A stretch of 50,497 nucleotides of DNA from a virus: the IMG/VR virus record IMGVR_UViG_3300019124_000003, positions 64,001 to 114,497 of that record; one strand, written 5' to 3'. Positions 38,469-46,317 of the stretch are shown piece after piece; the first letter of the stretch is position 1, and every line of letters starts with the position of its first letter. The notes beneath the pieces are model-generated. The model was not told where the DNA came from and did not search any database. It worked only from the letters and a program-made list of their open reading frames with translations. A program made the position numbers and the translations under genes.

Positions 38469-39371
38469 TCAAACGTTGGTCACGCCCTTGAGGCGGGCAA
38501 CGGAGTGAGTGGCCTTGAGGGCGGTGCCCACATACCACTTCACACGATACCGGACGGCGTCCTTGTTCTGGATCGTGCCGATCTCCTCGACCGCGATGCC
38601 GGCCATGCCGCCACCGATGATGCCGTGGAACCCGTCCGTCTCGTTCAGACGCAGAGCGTAGATCGAGGTCGTCTGGGTGGCCGTGCCCTGAACCTCATCC
38701 GCCGGGATGAAGTCGTTGATGATGACCGGGGTGCCGTCGATCGCCGGAACCGGACGACCGAAGTTCTCGATCATCATGTCCGTGGCGGCGTTGCCGCCGA
38801 AGCCGCGGAGCACGTTCTTGAGCGCACGCCAGGTGCCCTGACGCATCATGAGGCAGTCGGCGCCGTTCTTCACGGCATCCTTCAGCTCGTCGATCATCGT
38901 CAGCGTGACGGCAGCGCCGTTCTCGCCGGCGACGAGGGTCTGGGCGGCCGGGACCAGCTTGCGGATACCGTCGAACTCCTTCGGGTTCACCGTGGAGTCG
39001 CCCTGGACCAGCGTGCGGCGGAACTTGCGGCCGAGAGCCTTCGCCTTGGCGGCAAGCTGGATCGCAAGCTGGCTGTTGGTGTCCGACTGGGTGGCCAGCA
39101 GGAACTTATCGAGGTCCACGTCACCAGCGAGGATGCGCAGCTTGGTCATGACCTCCTCGAAGGTCGCGGCGCCTTCCGGCACGACCTCGTAGGGATCAAG
39201 GAACTCGCCCTCGGAGATGGTCTTCTCTCGGTTATAGATGTAGGCCTTGCCATTCACAGGCATGAACGGAACAAGCGCGAAGAGTTCATCGCGATCGATG
39301 ATCTCCTCGATGACGCCGCGTTCCATCTGCTCCTGCGAGAGCTTTGCGGCCTCTTCGACAAGCAAAGGCAT
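38469..39371 (-). CDS. Major capsid protein (HK97 fold)
   Basis: The 300-aa product has features of HK97-fold capsid proteins: an N-terminal arm, an E-loop-like segment (AYIYNREKTISEGEFLDPYE), spine helix (SQLAIQLAAKAKALGRKFRR), P-domain and A-domain (GIRKLVPAAQTLVA, PVPAIDGTPVIINDFIPADE), and a C-terminal strand (DAVRYRVKWYVGTALKATHS). No delta domain or protease is seen, and a separate scaffold gene lies upstream. A strong promoter flanked by two operators drives it. Confidence 0.88.
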   Translation of the reverse strand: MPLLVEEAAKLSQEQMERGVIEEIIDRDELFALVPFMPVNGKAYIYNREKTISEGEFLDPYEVVPEGAATFEEVMTKLRILAGDVDLDKFLLATQSDTNSQLAIQLAAKAKALGRKFRRTLVQGDSTVNPKEFDGIRKLVPAAQTLVAGENGAAVTLTMIDELKDAVKNGADCLMMRQGTWRALKNVLRGFGGNAATDMMIENFGRPVPAIDGTPVIINDFIPADEVQGTATQTTSIYALRLNETDGFHGIIGGGMAGIAVEEIGTIQNKDAVRYRVKWYVGTALKATHSVARLKGVTNV

Positions 39372-39416
39372 TGGTTCTCTCCTTCGACGGCTCTCGCCGG
39401 GATCTCATTCGGTTAG

Positions 39417-39434
39417 TCAGTCAGTTCTGACTTA
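39417..39434. promoter_or_regulatory. Operator palindrome, copy 19 (capsid, downstream)
   Basis: TCAGTCA-GTTC-TGACTTA at the expected start of the capsid transcript. Confidence 0.82.
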
Positions 39435-39439
39435 CCAAT

Positions 39440-39468
39440 ATGATATAACGGCAAGAGCCTCATTCCAA
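39440..39468 (-). promoter_or_regulatory. Capsid gene promoter
   Basis: On the minus strand TTGGAA (39463-39468), 17 bp, TATCAT (39440-39445), with operator copies 19 and 20 on either side. Confidence 0.7.
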
Positions 39469-39478
39469 GAGGAAAAGT

Positions 39479-39496
39479 TAAGTCAGTGTTGACTTA
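39479..39496. promoter_or_regulatory. Operator palindrome, copy 20 (capsid, upstream; perfect arms)
   Basis: TAAGTCA-GTGT-TGACTTA just upstream of the capsid -35, centred 62 bp from copy 19. Confidence 0.85.
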
Positions 39497-39511
39497 CTGT
39501 TCCAGGCACGG

Positions 39512-40426
39512 TTACTTGGAGGGTTTCGTCTTCGAGAGAGCGGCCGCGATGCGGTGGACACCATAGACCTCGGGGGTCTTGGGATCGACCTTATCGTTGG
39601 TCGTCTTCGAGCCGGCACCTTCCTTCAGCTTCGAACGGACAAGACGTTCACGGTCCGGATCCGCATCGACGAGCTTCTTGAGCGCAGCCTCGAACGGCAG
39701 CGGATTTCCCGCGCCATCGACCAGCGGCGTGCGGTCCTTCGCACCCGCCGGCTTGTCGTAACCCACGACGCGGCCATCCACGAGTTCGAAATGGCTGCCG
39801 TAGATCTGACGCGCCTTGGAGGGCGTGAGAACCAGCTCGTCGTTGATGAAAGCGGAATTGGAGAACTGGGCGCCGATGGTGAGATCGACGATCTGAGCCT
39901 GCGCGGCGGAAAGCGCGTTCTTGGTCGTGTCCAGCTCGCCCTTGAGCGTGCCGACGACCTTCTCGTGCTCCTCGGCCATCATCTGCTTCAGACGTTCCCA
40001 ATCGCCCTTGGCCTCGAGCGCCTTGCGCTCCGCCTCCTCCTTCTCCTTGCGCGCCTCTTCGCGCTCGGCGAGGAGCTGACGCAGCTCGTTGGGATCGACG
40101 CCGTCGAACGCCTTCAGCCGCTCATTGGCCGCGGCCAGGGCATCCTGGGCCTCCTTCAGCTTCCGCTTCTTGTCCATGTTCTCCTTGAGAAGCTCAGCTT
40201 CCCGGTCGGAGAGCTTGGACTTGCCCTCACCGCCTTCGCCGCCCGGATTCCCTTCCGGGTTGGGGTTCGGATCGGTATTGGCATTCGGATCGGGGTTGCC
40301 TCCGTCGTTGCCGTTGTCGTTCGGCGCGTCGAGGTAGATCCGCGGGCCGACCGGGCTCGCGAAAATGTTGAAGCGCGGAACGCCTCCGGTGAACTTCACG
40401 TCGGCGGTTTCAGTCTTGACGTTCAT
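39512..40426 (-). CDS. Capsid scaffolding protein
   Basis: The 304-aa product has an N-terminal Asn/Asp/Pro/Gly-rich disordered stretch (35-68, NDNGNDGGNPDPNANTDPNP), a long charged coiled coil (70-180) and a Lys-rich C-terminus (VRSKLKEGAGSK...SKTKPSK) suited to binding capsid. This is the layout of phage scaffold proteins, and the position between portal and capsid is standard. Confidence 0.82.
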   Translation of the reverse strand: MNVKTETADVKFTGGVPRFNIFASPVGPRIYLDAPNDNGNDGGNPDPNANTDPNPNPEGNPGGEGGEGKSKLSDREAELLKENMDKKRKLKEAQDALAAANERLKAFDGVDPNELRQLLAEREEARKEKEEAERKALEAKGDWERLKQMMAEEHEKVVGTLKGELDTTKNALSAAQAQIVDLTIGAQFSNSAFINDELVLTPSKARQIYGSHFELVDGRVVGYDKPAGAKDRTPLVDGAGNPLPFEAALKKLVDADPDRERLVRSKLKEGAGSKTTNDKVDPKTPEVYGVHRIAAALSKTKPSK

Positions 40427-40483
40427 GTGACCACTCTCTCGGTCTGTAGGGGTTGAAGGGATCGGTCTCTTGATCCCGGTGAT

Positions 40484-40501
40484 GCAGTCAGGAATGACTT
40501 A
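40484..40501. promoter_or_regulatory. Operator-like palindrome, copy 21
   Basis: GCAGTCA-GGAA-TGACTTA upstream of the scaffold gene. Its minus-strand TAA is the portal stop codon. Confidence 0.78.
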
Positions 40502-42097
40502 GACTCCCGGCTGCTTATTCGGGCTCTTGGCCGTCACCTGGCCCTGACGGTTCTGCGTCTGGGGGTTCTTGGCGGCTGGCTTCGAGCCATCGAAATTCGT
40601 CGGAGGACGGGTGGCTTCCGCGAGTGCGGCCGCGCGCTCCACGGGATCGACGGGCCACTTCTGGAGCTCCGACAGCATCTTCTCGCGCAGCGCCTTGGCG
40701 ATCTGCGGGAAGAGCTTGTCGATGACCTGCTTCATCTGCTCCTGGCGCACGCCGGCCGGCGCGTCGATGAGCGCCAGCTTCTCGGCGATGGTGAACTCGT
40801 CGAAGAGGGAGCGGACATCGAAGGTGTCCGGATACTTCACCAGCTCGTCCTCGGGCTCGTCCTTCGAGTGATAGGCGAGCACCAGGCGCACGAGCTTGTT
40901 CTCGGCGTTCTCGAGGCTGTCCGCCTTCGCGGTCAGCAGCGAGTTCATCCTTTCGAAGTCATACGCCTTCGCGACACCAGAAGAATTATCAATGCCAACA
41001 GCATTGTCTTCCTTCGTGCGTTCACCGGCCATGCCGATGGTGTGGTAGATCTCGTTGATGATCTTGTTGATCACCGTGATGATGATCTGCGCCTGCTTCG
41101 GGTCGGGCGAGATGTATTCGGGCTTGGCACCGCCCTCGCCGTCGAAGACGAACATGCGCTTGGTGCCGAGCTCCAGCAGCTTGTCCCACTTGTCCTCGCC
41201 CGGCAGGATGCCCTGCGCCGGCATGGCGAGCTGCGAGAAGGTCTGGTCCTGGATGATCGCGTCGAGGTTCGACAGATAGTTGGCAACGGCGCGGTCGAGA
41301 TAGGCGATGTCGTTGATCAGGCCCGGCGCCACGTAGCGGTTCTCGCCGATGACGTGATCGACCGCGAAGCACGGCACCTCGCCCAAAGCGTTCGTGCCCT
41401 CGTCCTCGATGTAAACGACGACCTTCTTGCGGCCCCTGCCCTCCTCCTGGATCGAGAACAGCGTCCAGGATTCGCGCGTCCACAGCCGGAAGCGCTCCTC
41501 GACGGCACCCGAGGAGAAGATCGGATCCTTGTCGTCGCGCACGGTCTCGCGCACGAGGATCCAGTTGATCGCGCCGTGGTCGTCGAAGCCGACATCGAGA
41601 ATGTTCTGCGGCTTGACGAGATACGAGTAGACGCGCGCCTTGGCCTTCTTCTCGTCGGCCTTGGACACCACATCCTTCTTCTTGGTGGAATCGACGAAGA
41701 CCCAGACCCGGCCGAAGATCGAGGCGGCCGTGGAGACGAGCTTCATATACTGGTCGATGTCGAGCCCGGAGAGGGTCGCGTTCTCCCAGAACGCCGTGAC
41801 CTCGACGCCGGCATCCTTCCAGTTGCGCTGGATCGGCGACTTGAAAATATACTTCTGGACGAGATCGACGGACTCGCGCGTGTGATTGAAGCGGTAGGCC
41901 CGCGCCAGGCGGTCGTTGAACTCCTTGTCGCCTTCCTTGATGTAGCGGAAGATGTTGCCTTCCGTGAACCACTCGCGGCCGCCGTGATAGGTCGCCTCGA
42001 GAAAATCCCAATGGGCGACGGAACGCTCGTATTCAGGATGACGGCGCTTCAGGAATTCCTGAAGCTCCTTCTGGTTCTCTGCAATTCGACGCGCCAT
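40499..42097 (-). CDS. Portal protein
   Basis: The 532-aa dodecameric portal is the DNA channel at the capsid vertex. Sequence features fit: an N-terminal clip/wing region (FLEATYHGGREWFTEGNIFR), LARAYRFNHTRESVDLVQKY then FKSPIQRN, AVANYLSNLDAIIQDQTFSQ, and the stem-helix region with NKIINEIYHTIGM and GVAKAYDFERMNSLLTAKAD. The C-terminus is Pro/Lys/Gln-rich. It follows the large terminase in the usual order, with its own operator-bearing promoter. Confidence 0.88.
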   Translation of the reverse strand: MARRIAENQKELQEFLKRRHPEYERSVAHWDFLEATYHGGREWFTEGNIFRYIKEGDKEFNDRLARAYRFNHTRESVDLVQKYIFKSPIQRNWKDAGVEVTAFWENATLSGLDIDQYMKLVSTAASIFGRVWVFVDSTKKKDVVSKADEKKAKARVYSYLVKPQNILDVGFDDHGAINWILVRETVRDDKDPIFSSGAVEERFRLWTRESWTLFSIQEEGRGRKKVVVYIEDEGTNALGEVPCFAVDHVIGENRYVAPGLINDIAYLDRAVANYLSNLDAIIQDQTFSQLAMPAQGILPGEDKWDKLLELGTKRMFVFDGEGGAKPEYISPDPKQAQIIITVINKIINEIYHTIGMAGERTKEDNAVGIDNSSGVAKAYDFERMNSLLTAKADSLENAENKLVRLVLAYHSKDEPEDELVKYPDTFDVRSLFDEFTIAEKLALIDAPAGVRQEQMKQVIDKLFPQIAKALREKMLSELQKWPVDPVERAAALAEATRPPTNFDGSKPAAKNPQTQNRQGQVTAKSPNKQPGV

Positions 42098-42125
42098 GAC
42101 GATCCTAGAATGCCTGTGTTCCGAT

Positions 42126-42154
42126 ATAATAAGTCATTACTGACTTATGCACAA
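42126..42154 (-). promoter_or_regulatory. Portal promoter with embedded operator
   Basis: On the minus strand TTGTGC (42149-42154), 17 bp, TATTAT (42126-42131). The arrangement is identical to the tail fibre promoter. Confidence 0.7.
42130..42147. promoter_or_regulatory. Operator palindrome, copy 22 (perfect arms)
   Basis: TAAGTCA-TTAC-TGACTTA occupies the spacer of the portal promoter. Confidence 0.88.
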
Positions 42155-42156
42155 GG

Positions 42157-43437
42157 CTACAGGGAACGGCCCAGGATCGTGATCTCGCGCACCGGAAACT
42201 GGAGATCGACGCAGTAGCCCAGCGCGTCGGCCGGGTGTTCGAGGCCCTGGCTCTTGTCCACCTCGCGGGTGCCGGGCTTGTAGATGGTCTGTTCCAGCGC
42301 CGCGATGGTGTGCTTACAGGTGGAATTCACCCGCATCCGGATCTGCCCGTCGCCGGTCTTGAACATGCGATTCACGGCGTTGACGCGATCGGCCACCTTC
42401 GGGTGCTTGCGCCGATACTTGATGCGGGTGAAGCCGGCCTCGCGCAGGATGTCGAGGTCGGACTCGCCGCGGCCCTTGGTCGAGCGGTTGGCGCCGGCCG
42501 GGTCCGGGAAGAAGGTGATCTGGCCCATGTGCTTGAAGTAGCGCCGGCCCAGCTCGTCCGCGGTCTCCTGGGTGTTGGAGCCGTAGAGGATGCACTCGTC
42601 CACGATCCAGACCTCGCCGTTGGGCTGCGGCTGCATGATCACGGACGACATCGGATCGATGTTGAAGTCCTGACCGATCCAGATCGGGAGCTTCGGGTTG
42701 AACGGATAGTCGCCCACATGCACGTTGCGGTCGAAGGCGTAGTAGACGCGGCCCGACATGGTCTCGAAGCTCGCCTCGAACTCCTGCCGGAACGACTTCT
42801 CGTCCATATCGCCGCGGGCGGCCGCGATCTCCTCCTCCGGGATGAACGGCGAGGTGATGGTCGGGAACTGCCAGCTCTTCCACGGATTGAGGCGCCGACG
42901 GCCCTTCTTGTCGATGTAGGTCTCGCCGCGCTGACCCAGCATGTAGAGGTCGTAGAGCCAGTTGAAGGACTTGGGCGTGCCGATGATCAGCGCGTCGCCC
43001 AGCGTCGAAGCCAGCGTCGGGCGCAGAACCTTGGTCCAGGTCTCTTCCTTGATGTCCTGGGCCTCGTCGATGATCAGATGATGCAGGCCGACGCCGCGCA
43101 GCGTATCGGGCTTGTCGGCACCCTTAAGCTCGATCCTGGTGCCGTTGTGCAGCCGGATCGTCATGCGGGTTTCGTTGATCGAGGCGATCCAGCCGCGCGG
43201 GATCGCATCCTTCAGCTCGTCCCAAAGGATCGACCGGGCCATCCCGTAGGTGGGCGCCACATACCAGATCAACTGCTTCGGCTTGCCGGCCTTGCGGATG
43301 ATGGAGATCTTGGAGAGCTGCGTCTTGCCCCAGCGACGCCCGGCGACCACGACCTTGAAGCGGTGCCGATCGGTGAAGACCTCCTTCTGGCCGGCGTGCA
43401 TCTTGAGGACGTGCGCCGGGGTCGGAGAGAAGCTCAT
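42157..43437 (-). CDS. terL: Terminase large subunit
   Basis: The 426-aa packaging motor and nuclease has Walker A-like VAGRRWGKTQ (31-40), an adenine-binding APTYGMARSILWDELK, Walker B LIIDEAQD (121-128), coupling motif GTPKS, and nuclease-domain acidic residues in IGQDFNIDPMS, WIVDECIL and HPADALGY. It overlaps the small subunit gene by 4 nt. Confidence 0.92.
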   Translation of the reverse strand: MSFSPTPAHVLKMHAGQKEVFTDRHRFKVVVAGRRWGKTQLSKISIIRKAGKPKQLIWYVAPTYGMARSILWDELKDAIPRGWIASINETRMTIRLHNGTRIELKGADKPDTLRGVGLHHLIIDEAQDIKEETWTKVLRPTLASTLGDALIIGTPKSFNWLYDLYMLGQRGETYIDKKGRRRLNPWKSWQFPTITSPFIPEEEIAAARGDMDEKSFRQEFEASFETMSGRVYYAFDRNVHVGDYPFNPKLPIWIGQDFNIDPMSSVIMQPQPNGEVWIVDECILYGSNTQETADELGRRYFKHMGQITFFPDPAGANRSTKGRGESDLDILREAGFTRIKYRRKHPKVADRVNAVNRMFKTGDGQIRMRVNSTCKHTIAALEQTIYKPGTREVDKSQGLEHPADALGYCVDLQFPVREITILGRSL

Positions 43438-44096
43438 TCGTCCTCCCCTTCCACCACGATGTCGTCGTCGGCGACATCGCCCGGCAGCTCCTCGAGCTCC
43501 ACGGCGAAGTCGTCGTCCTCCGTGCGGTTGCGGATCTCGACGACCTCGTTATCGGTGAGTTCGCGGATGACGAGCTCCGGCAGCTCCTTCTGGTCGATCT
43601 CGCCCTCGGCATCGAGCACGACGTAGCGCTCATGCCGGCCGATCGCGAGCGCGGCCTTCATCTGCCGGTAGGTCTTCACGTCCTCGAGATAGGTCGAGAC
43701 CGGCACGCCCTCCTTGGCGGCCTTGATCGCCAGGTTGAAGATCATCTTGTCCAGGGTGGACTGCATCTTGTAGTGCTCGGTCTTCGTCTCCTCGATGCGC
43801 TTCCTGCGCTCGGTGACGAATTCCGACGCACCCTCGGCCGAAGCCTCGGTGACGGAGGCGGCCACCTTCTTGGCGACCTCGTGGGCGCGGCTGCCGGCCT
43901 TGATCCCGTGCCGCTTGAAATACTGCGAGAGCGCCTGGACGGAGACATCGAAGCGCGCGGCCAGCTCCGAGGCAGTCGCCTGCCCCAGCTCGTAGAGCTC
44001 CTTGATCTCGGCCCACTGCGCCTTGGTCAGGCGCCGGGTCTTCTTCTTTTCCGCGGCCTCTTCCGTTTCCGGGGCCGTCACTGTCTCTTCGCTCAT
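43434..44096 (-). CDS. terS: Terminase small subunit
   Basis: The 220-aa product has an N-terminal helix-turn-helix (about 24-60, LTKAQWAEIKELYELGQATA then SELAARFDVSVQALSQYFKR), a central helical oligomerisation region (90-150) and a strongly acidic C-terminus (EDDDFAVELEELPGDVADDD) that may contact TerL. It recognises the packaging site, which often lies next to this gene. Confidence 0.87.
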   Translation of the reverse strand: MSEETVTAPETEEAAEKKKTRRLTKAQWAEIKELYELGQATASELAARFDVSVQALSQYFKRHGIKAGSRAHEVAKKVAASVTEASAEGASEFVTERRKRIEETKTEHYKMQSTLDKMIFNLAIKAAKEGVPVSTYLEDVKTYRQMKAALAIGRHERYVVLDAEGEIDQKELPELVIRELTDNEVVEIRNRTEDDDFAVELEELPGDVADDDIVVEGEDE

Positions 44097-44104
44097 CGTC
44101 TCTA

Positions 44105-44122
44105 TAAGTCAGTTCTTACTTA
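44105..44122. promoter_or_regulatory. Operator-like palindrome, copy 23
   Basis: TAAGTCA-GTTC-TTACTTA upstream of the terminase genes. On the minus strand it leads into TATAGA, a possible -10. Confidence 0.75.
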
Positions 44123-44139
44123 CAAGTCCGGACACTCCA

Positions 44140-44201
44140 AAGCCGTCTCCTGATATATAATATATATCTTAGTAGTATATATTACTATACAGAGACGGCT
44201 T
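44140..44201. other. Long inverted repeat with AT-only core near terS
   Basis: Perfect 10-bp arms AAGCCGTCTC (44140-44149) and GAGACGGCTT (44192-44201) enclose 42 nt of nearly pure A/T. The core contains the perfect inner palindrome GATATATA-A-TATATATC (44152-44168) and a TAGTA/TACTA pair. It could extrude as a cruciform, terminate the upstream operon or mark the packaging (cos/pac) site. Function is unproven. Confidence 0.6.
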
Positions 44202-44496
44202 CGGGCGTGCCCAAAAGCTCTTTCGGGATCTCCAGACCTCTCCGGTATTTCTGATAGGCCTTGAGCGTCGGCTTATACGTCATCTGCCGGCCCCTCCTCT
44301 GCTTCTCGATGAAGCCGTGCTCCTGAAGATACTTCAAAGAACACAGGAGAGCCTGCTTGGTGATGTTCTCGCCGTAGCTCAACTTGCCCTTCAATTCGTG
44401 AAGCTCGATGAACTTCCCGGTATCCGCGGCGCGCAGGACGTGATGGACGATCTCGCGCTGCTTGGGCGTATTGAGGAAGGGCTTAGGCCGCGGCAT
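44185..44496 (-). CDS. Winged-helix DNA-binding protein (103 aa)
   Basis: The product has a winged-helix-like layout: TPKQREIVHHVLRAADTGKF, then SYGENITKQALLCSLKYLQE with HGFIEKQRRGRQMTYKPTLK, where the last segment is a basic wing. GGGAGG precedes ATG 44496, which overlaps the GNAT gene's 3' end by 14 nt. It may regulate the accessory block or packaging genes. Confidence 0.65.
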   Translation of the reverse strand: MPRPKPFLNTPKQREIVHHVLRAADTGKFIELHELKGKLSYGENITKQALLCSLKYLQEHGFIEKQRRGRQMTYKPTLKAYQKYRRGLEIPKELLGTPEAVSV

Positions 44497-45409
44497 CGAG
44501 ATCCTCCCGGTTCCGGAACGGCTCGTTCGGGCCCTGCCAGTCGAAGGCGGTGAGCGGCAAGCGCTGCGGGATCGCCCGGCCCTTGTCCGGGTTCCTCCAC
44601 ACGCCATACATCGGGCTCGCCAGCACCACCTGCTGAAGGCTCTTGATGATCGTCCGGGCGTCCATCGCATCGACGCGGGCCTGGCCGTTGTCGCGGTTGT
44701 TGCCGGTCTTCTCGAGCGCCGAATGGCGATAGTAGAAGTCCTTGCAGGCCTGAAGCAGCTTTTCGCGCTCGGCCGGTGGCTTGGCCTCGAGCTCCTGGAC
44801 GATCGCCTCGAAGTCCTGCGGGGAAGCCTCGAAGTGGGCCCGGAAGAACTTCAGGCCGACATCGAACTTGTTGGCGTTCCTGGGCTTGGCGAACTTGAAG
44901 CCGGCCTTCTGCCCGAACAGGTTGAACTTCGACATCGACGACTGGATCTCCATGAAGGTGTTGCCTTCCATGCGGGAGACCAGGTTCATCATGCGATAGC
45001 CCGCGCCGATGCCCCGATACATGGTGTCGATCACGAAGCGCGAGATCACCCGCATGTTGGCGTTGATCCACTTGTAGCGCTGCGTGTTGGTGATCTTGGT
45101 GTCCTTGCCGTCGGGCTTGAGGTTCGGGAAGACCTCGTGGCGCTCCCGGAGCAGGCCCTTCGGGTTCGAGGTCACGAGCACGCCGATGGTCTCGCCGAAC
45201 AGGGTCAGCTTCCAGAACCGCGGCCCGATCGGCAGGTTCTCCGCCTTGTAGTGCAGATCGTGCAAGAGATCCCAGTCAGACTTGTCACCCCGCTCGACAA
45301 TCATGTGCTCTAGCAGCGAGAAACGCGCTCTGGGAGCGTTTTCGCGCTCGATGTGCGTCTCGATAGCGGGGAGATCGAAATCGCGCTCAGTGAGCGTTTT
45401 CAGCGACAT
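44483..45409 (-). CDS. GNAT-fold acyltransferase-like protein (Mom/COG2401-like)
   Basis: The 308-aa product has a GNAT core at about residues 45-175. An early HY pair (H53-Y54, DLHYKAENLPIGPRF) is reminiscent of Mom-like GNATs. The CoA-loop-like segment is VIDTMYRGIGAGYRMMNLV (RGIGAG at 132-137), followed by EIQSSMSKFNLFGQKAGFKF. Domains like this are fused to an ABC ATPase in COG2401. Here the ABC ATPase is a separate neighbour (46314-47075). Phage Mu Mom modifies adenine in DNA, so DNA or protein modification is possible. The homology is pattern-based. GGGG lies 8 nt before ATG 45409. Confidence 0.62.
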   Translation of the reverse strand: MSLKTLTERDFDLPAIETHIERENAPRARFSLLEHMIVERGDKSDWDLLHDLHYKAENLPIGPRFWKLTLFGETIGVLVTSNPKGLLRERHEVFPNLKPDGKDTKITNTQRYKWINANMRVISRFVIDTMYRGIGAGYRMMNLVSRMEGNTFMEIQSSMSKFNLFGQKAGFKFAKPRNANKFDVGLKFFRAHFEASPQDFEAIVQELEAKPPAEREKLLQACKDFYYRHSALEKTGNNRDNGQARVDAMDARTIIKSLQQVVLASPMYGVWRNPDKGRAIPQRLPLTAFDWQGPNEPFRNREDLDAAA

Positions 45410-45680
45410 CGCTGTTCCCCTTCTCCGCAAGCTCGGGCTCCTCGATCGTCAGGCCGACCCAGACGAGATCCATCGGTTGCGGGCGCGAGCGGATGATGAA
45501 GTTCAGGGACTCCTCGTATTCGGCATTCCACAGCACGGTGAGATCCTCGATCGCCTGCACGACGGTCTCCTCGTCGTTGAACAGGGCCGCCTGGTCGAAA
45601 GGCACGCGCGCGAGCGGCTCCGGACCCATCCAGAGCCCGGACACCAGGTCCTTGATGACGTAGATCGTGCGGGAGGCCAT
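45387..45680 (-). CDS. Hypothetical protein (97 aa)
   Basis: MASRTIYVIKDLVSGLWMGP... is a compact alpha/beta protein of unknown family, ending in an acidic tail. ATG 45680 overlaps the HAD gene stop, and its 3' end overlaps the GNAT gene by 23 nt, so expression is coupled to both. Confidence 0.6.
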   Translation of the reverse strand: MASRTIYVIKDLVSGLWMGPEPLARVPFDQAALFNDEETVVQAIEDLTVLWNAEYEESLNFIIRSRPQPMDLVWVGLTIEEPELAEKGNSDVAENAH

Positions 45681-46150
45681 CAGTATTCGCCTTCGCACAC
45701 CTGCAAGCAGCGCAGCCCGGCCTCACGCCACATCTGCGTGACCGACTTGCGGTCCTCGACGGCGAACAGCGGCTCGAAGCCCATGCCCCTGATCGCGGTC
45801 AGGATCTCGCGCTTGACCTCGTAATCCTTCCGGTAGTCGCCGTCGGGGCGCATGATCAGGTAGTGGTAGTGAATGTCGTGCTTCTTCAACCAGGCCTCGG
45901 TCTGGGCCCGCTGCGACTCCCGGCGCCCCGTGACCATGAAGACCGCGTAGCGTTCGGCCATCTGGTTGTTGAGAGCCCGGATCTCCTCATGGACGCTGTC
46001 GCCGTCGGCCGCGGCGAAGAACGTCTCCCAGCTCGCGTCGGGCGCCCGGCCGGTCTCATGCGTGCCCTTCGGCAGCAGATGCAGCCGGTGCGCGGCGTTC
46101 GCCAGCGTCCCGTCGATGTCCATGATGATGCAGGGATTCTTGGGCTTCAT
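45680..46150 (-). CDS. HAD-family phosphatase (polynucleotide 3'-phosphatase-like)
   Basis: HAD motifs: IIMDIDGTLAN (nucleophile D-x-D-G-T at residues 11-15), VFMVTGRRESQR (motif II with T), and a C-terminal FAVEDRKSVTQMWREAGLRC (motif IV-like). The insertion HRLHLLPKGTHE and VTGR are typical of the phosphatase domain of T4-type polynucleotide kinase. No kinase domain is present. ATG 46150 is used because GGAGGCGCT precedes it. An upstream ATG (46168) lies inside operator copy 24. Confidence 0.8.
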   Translation of the reverse strand: MKPKNPCIIMDIDGTLANAAHRLHLLPKGTHETGRAPDASWETFFAAADGDSVHEEIRALNNQMAERYAVFMVTGRRESQRAQTEAWLKKHDIHYHYLIMRPDGDYRKDYEVKREILTAIRGMGFEPLFAVEDRKSVTQMWREAGLRCLQVCEGEY

Positions 46151-46160
46151 AGCGCCTCCG

Positions 46161-46178
46161 TAAGTCATAACTGACTGA
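46161..46178. promoter_or_regulatory. Operator-like palindrome, copy 24
   Basis: TAAGTCA-TAAC-TGACTGA directly upstream of the HAD gene's ribosome site. Confidence 0.75.
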
Positions 46179-46182
46179 TAAA

Positions 46183-46317
46183 TCAGGATAAAAACGTGCG
46201 AACGATCAGGCCGACCAGGCCGACAAAGGCCATGACCGTGGTGGCTCCTCCGATGACGATGAGCCAGAACATCACGCGCAAGAACGTCTCGACGCCCTTG
46301 GTCTTGTGTCGTGTCAT
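46183..46317 (-). CDS. Tiny membrane protein (44 aa)
   Basis: The product MTRHKTKGVETFLRVMFWLI continues with about 20 more hydrophobic residues (VIGGATTVMAFVGLVGLIV) and ends RTFLS. It has one long or two short membrane spans with a basic N-terminus. ATG 46317 overlaps the ABC ATPase stop (ATGA), so it is translationally coupled to the ATPase. It could tether that soluble ATPase to the membrane, which is inference. Confidence 0.6.
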   Translation of the reverse strand: MTRHKTKGVETFLRVMFWLIVIGGATTVMAFVGLVGLIVRTFLS

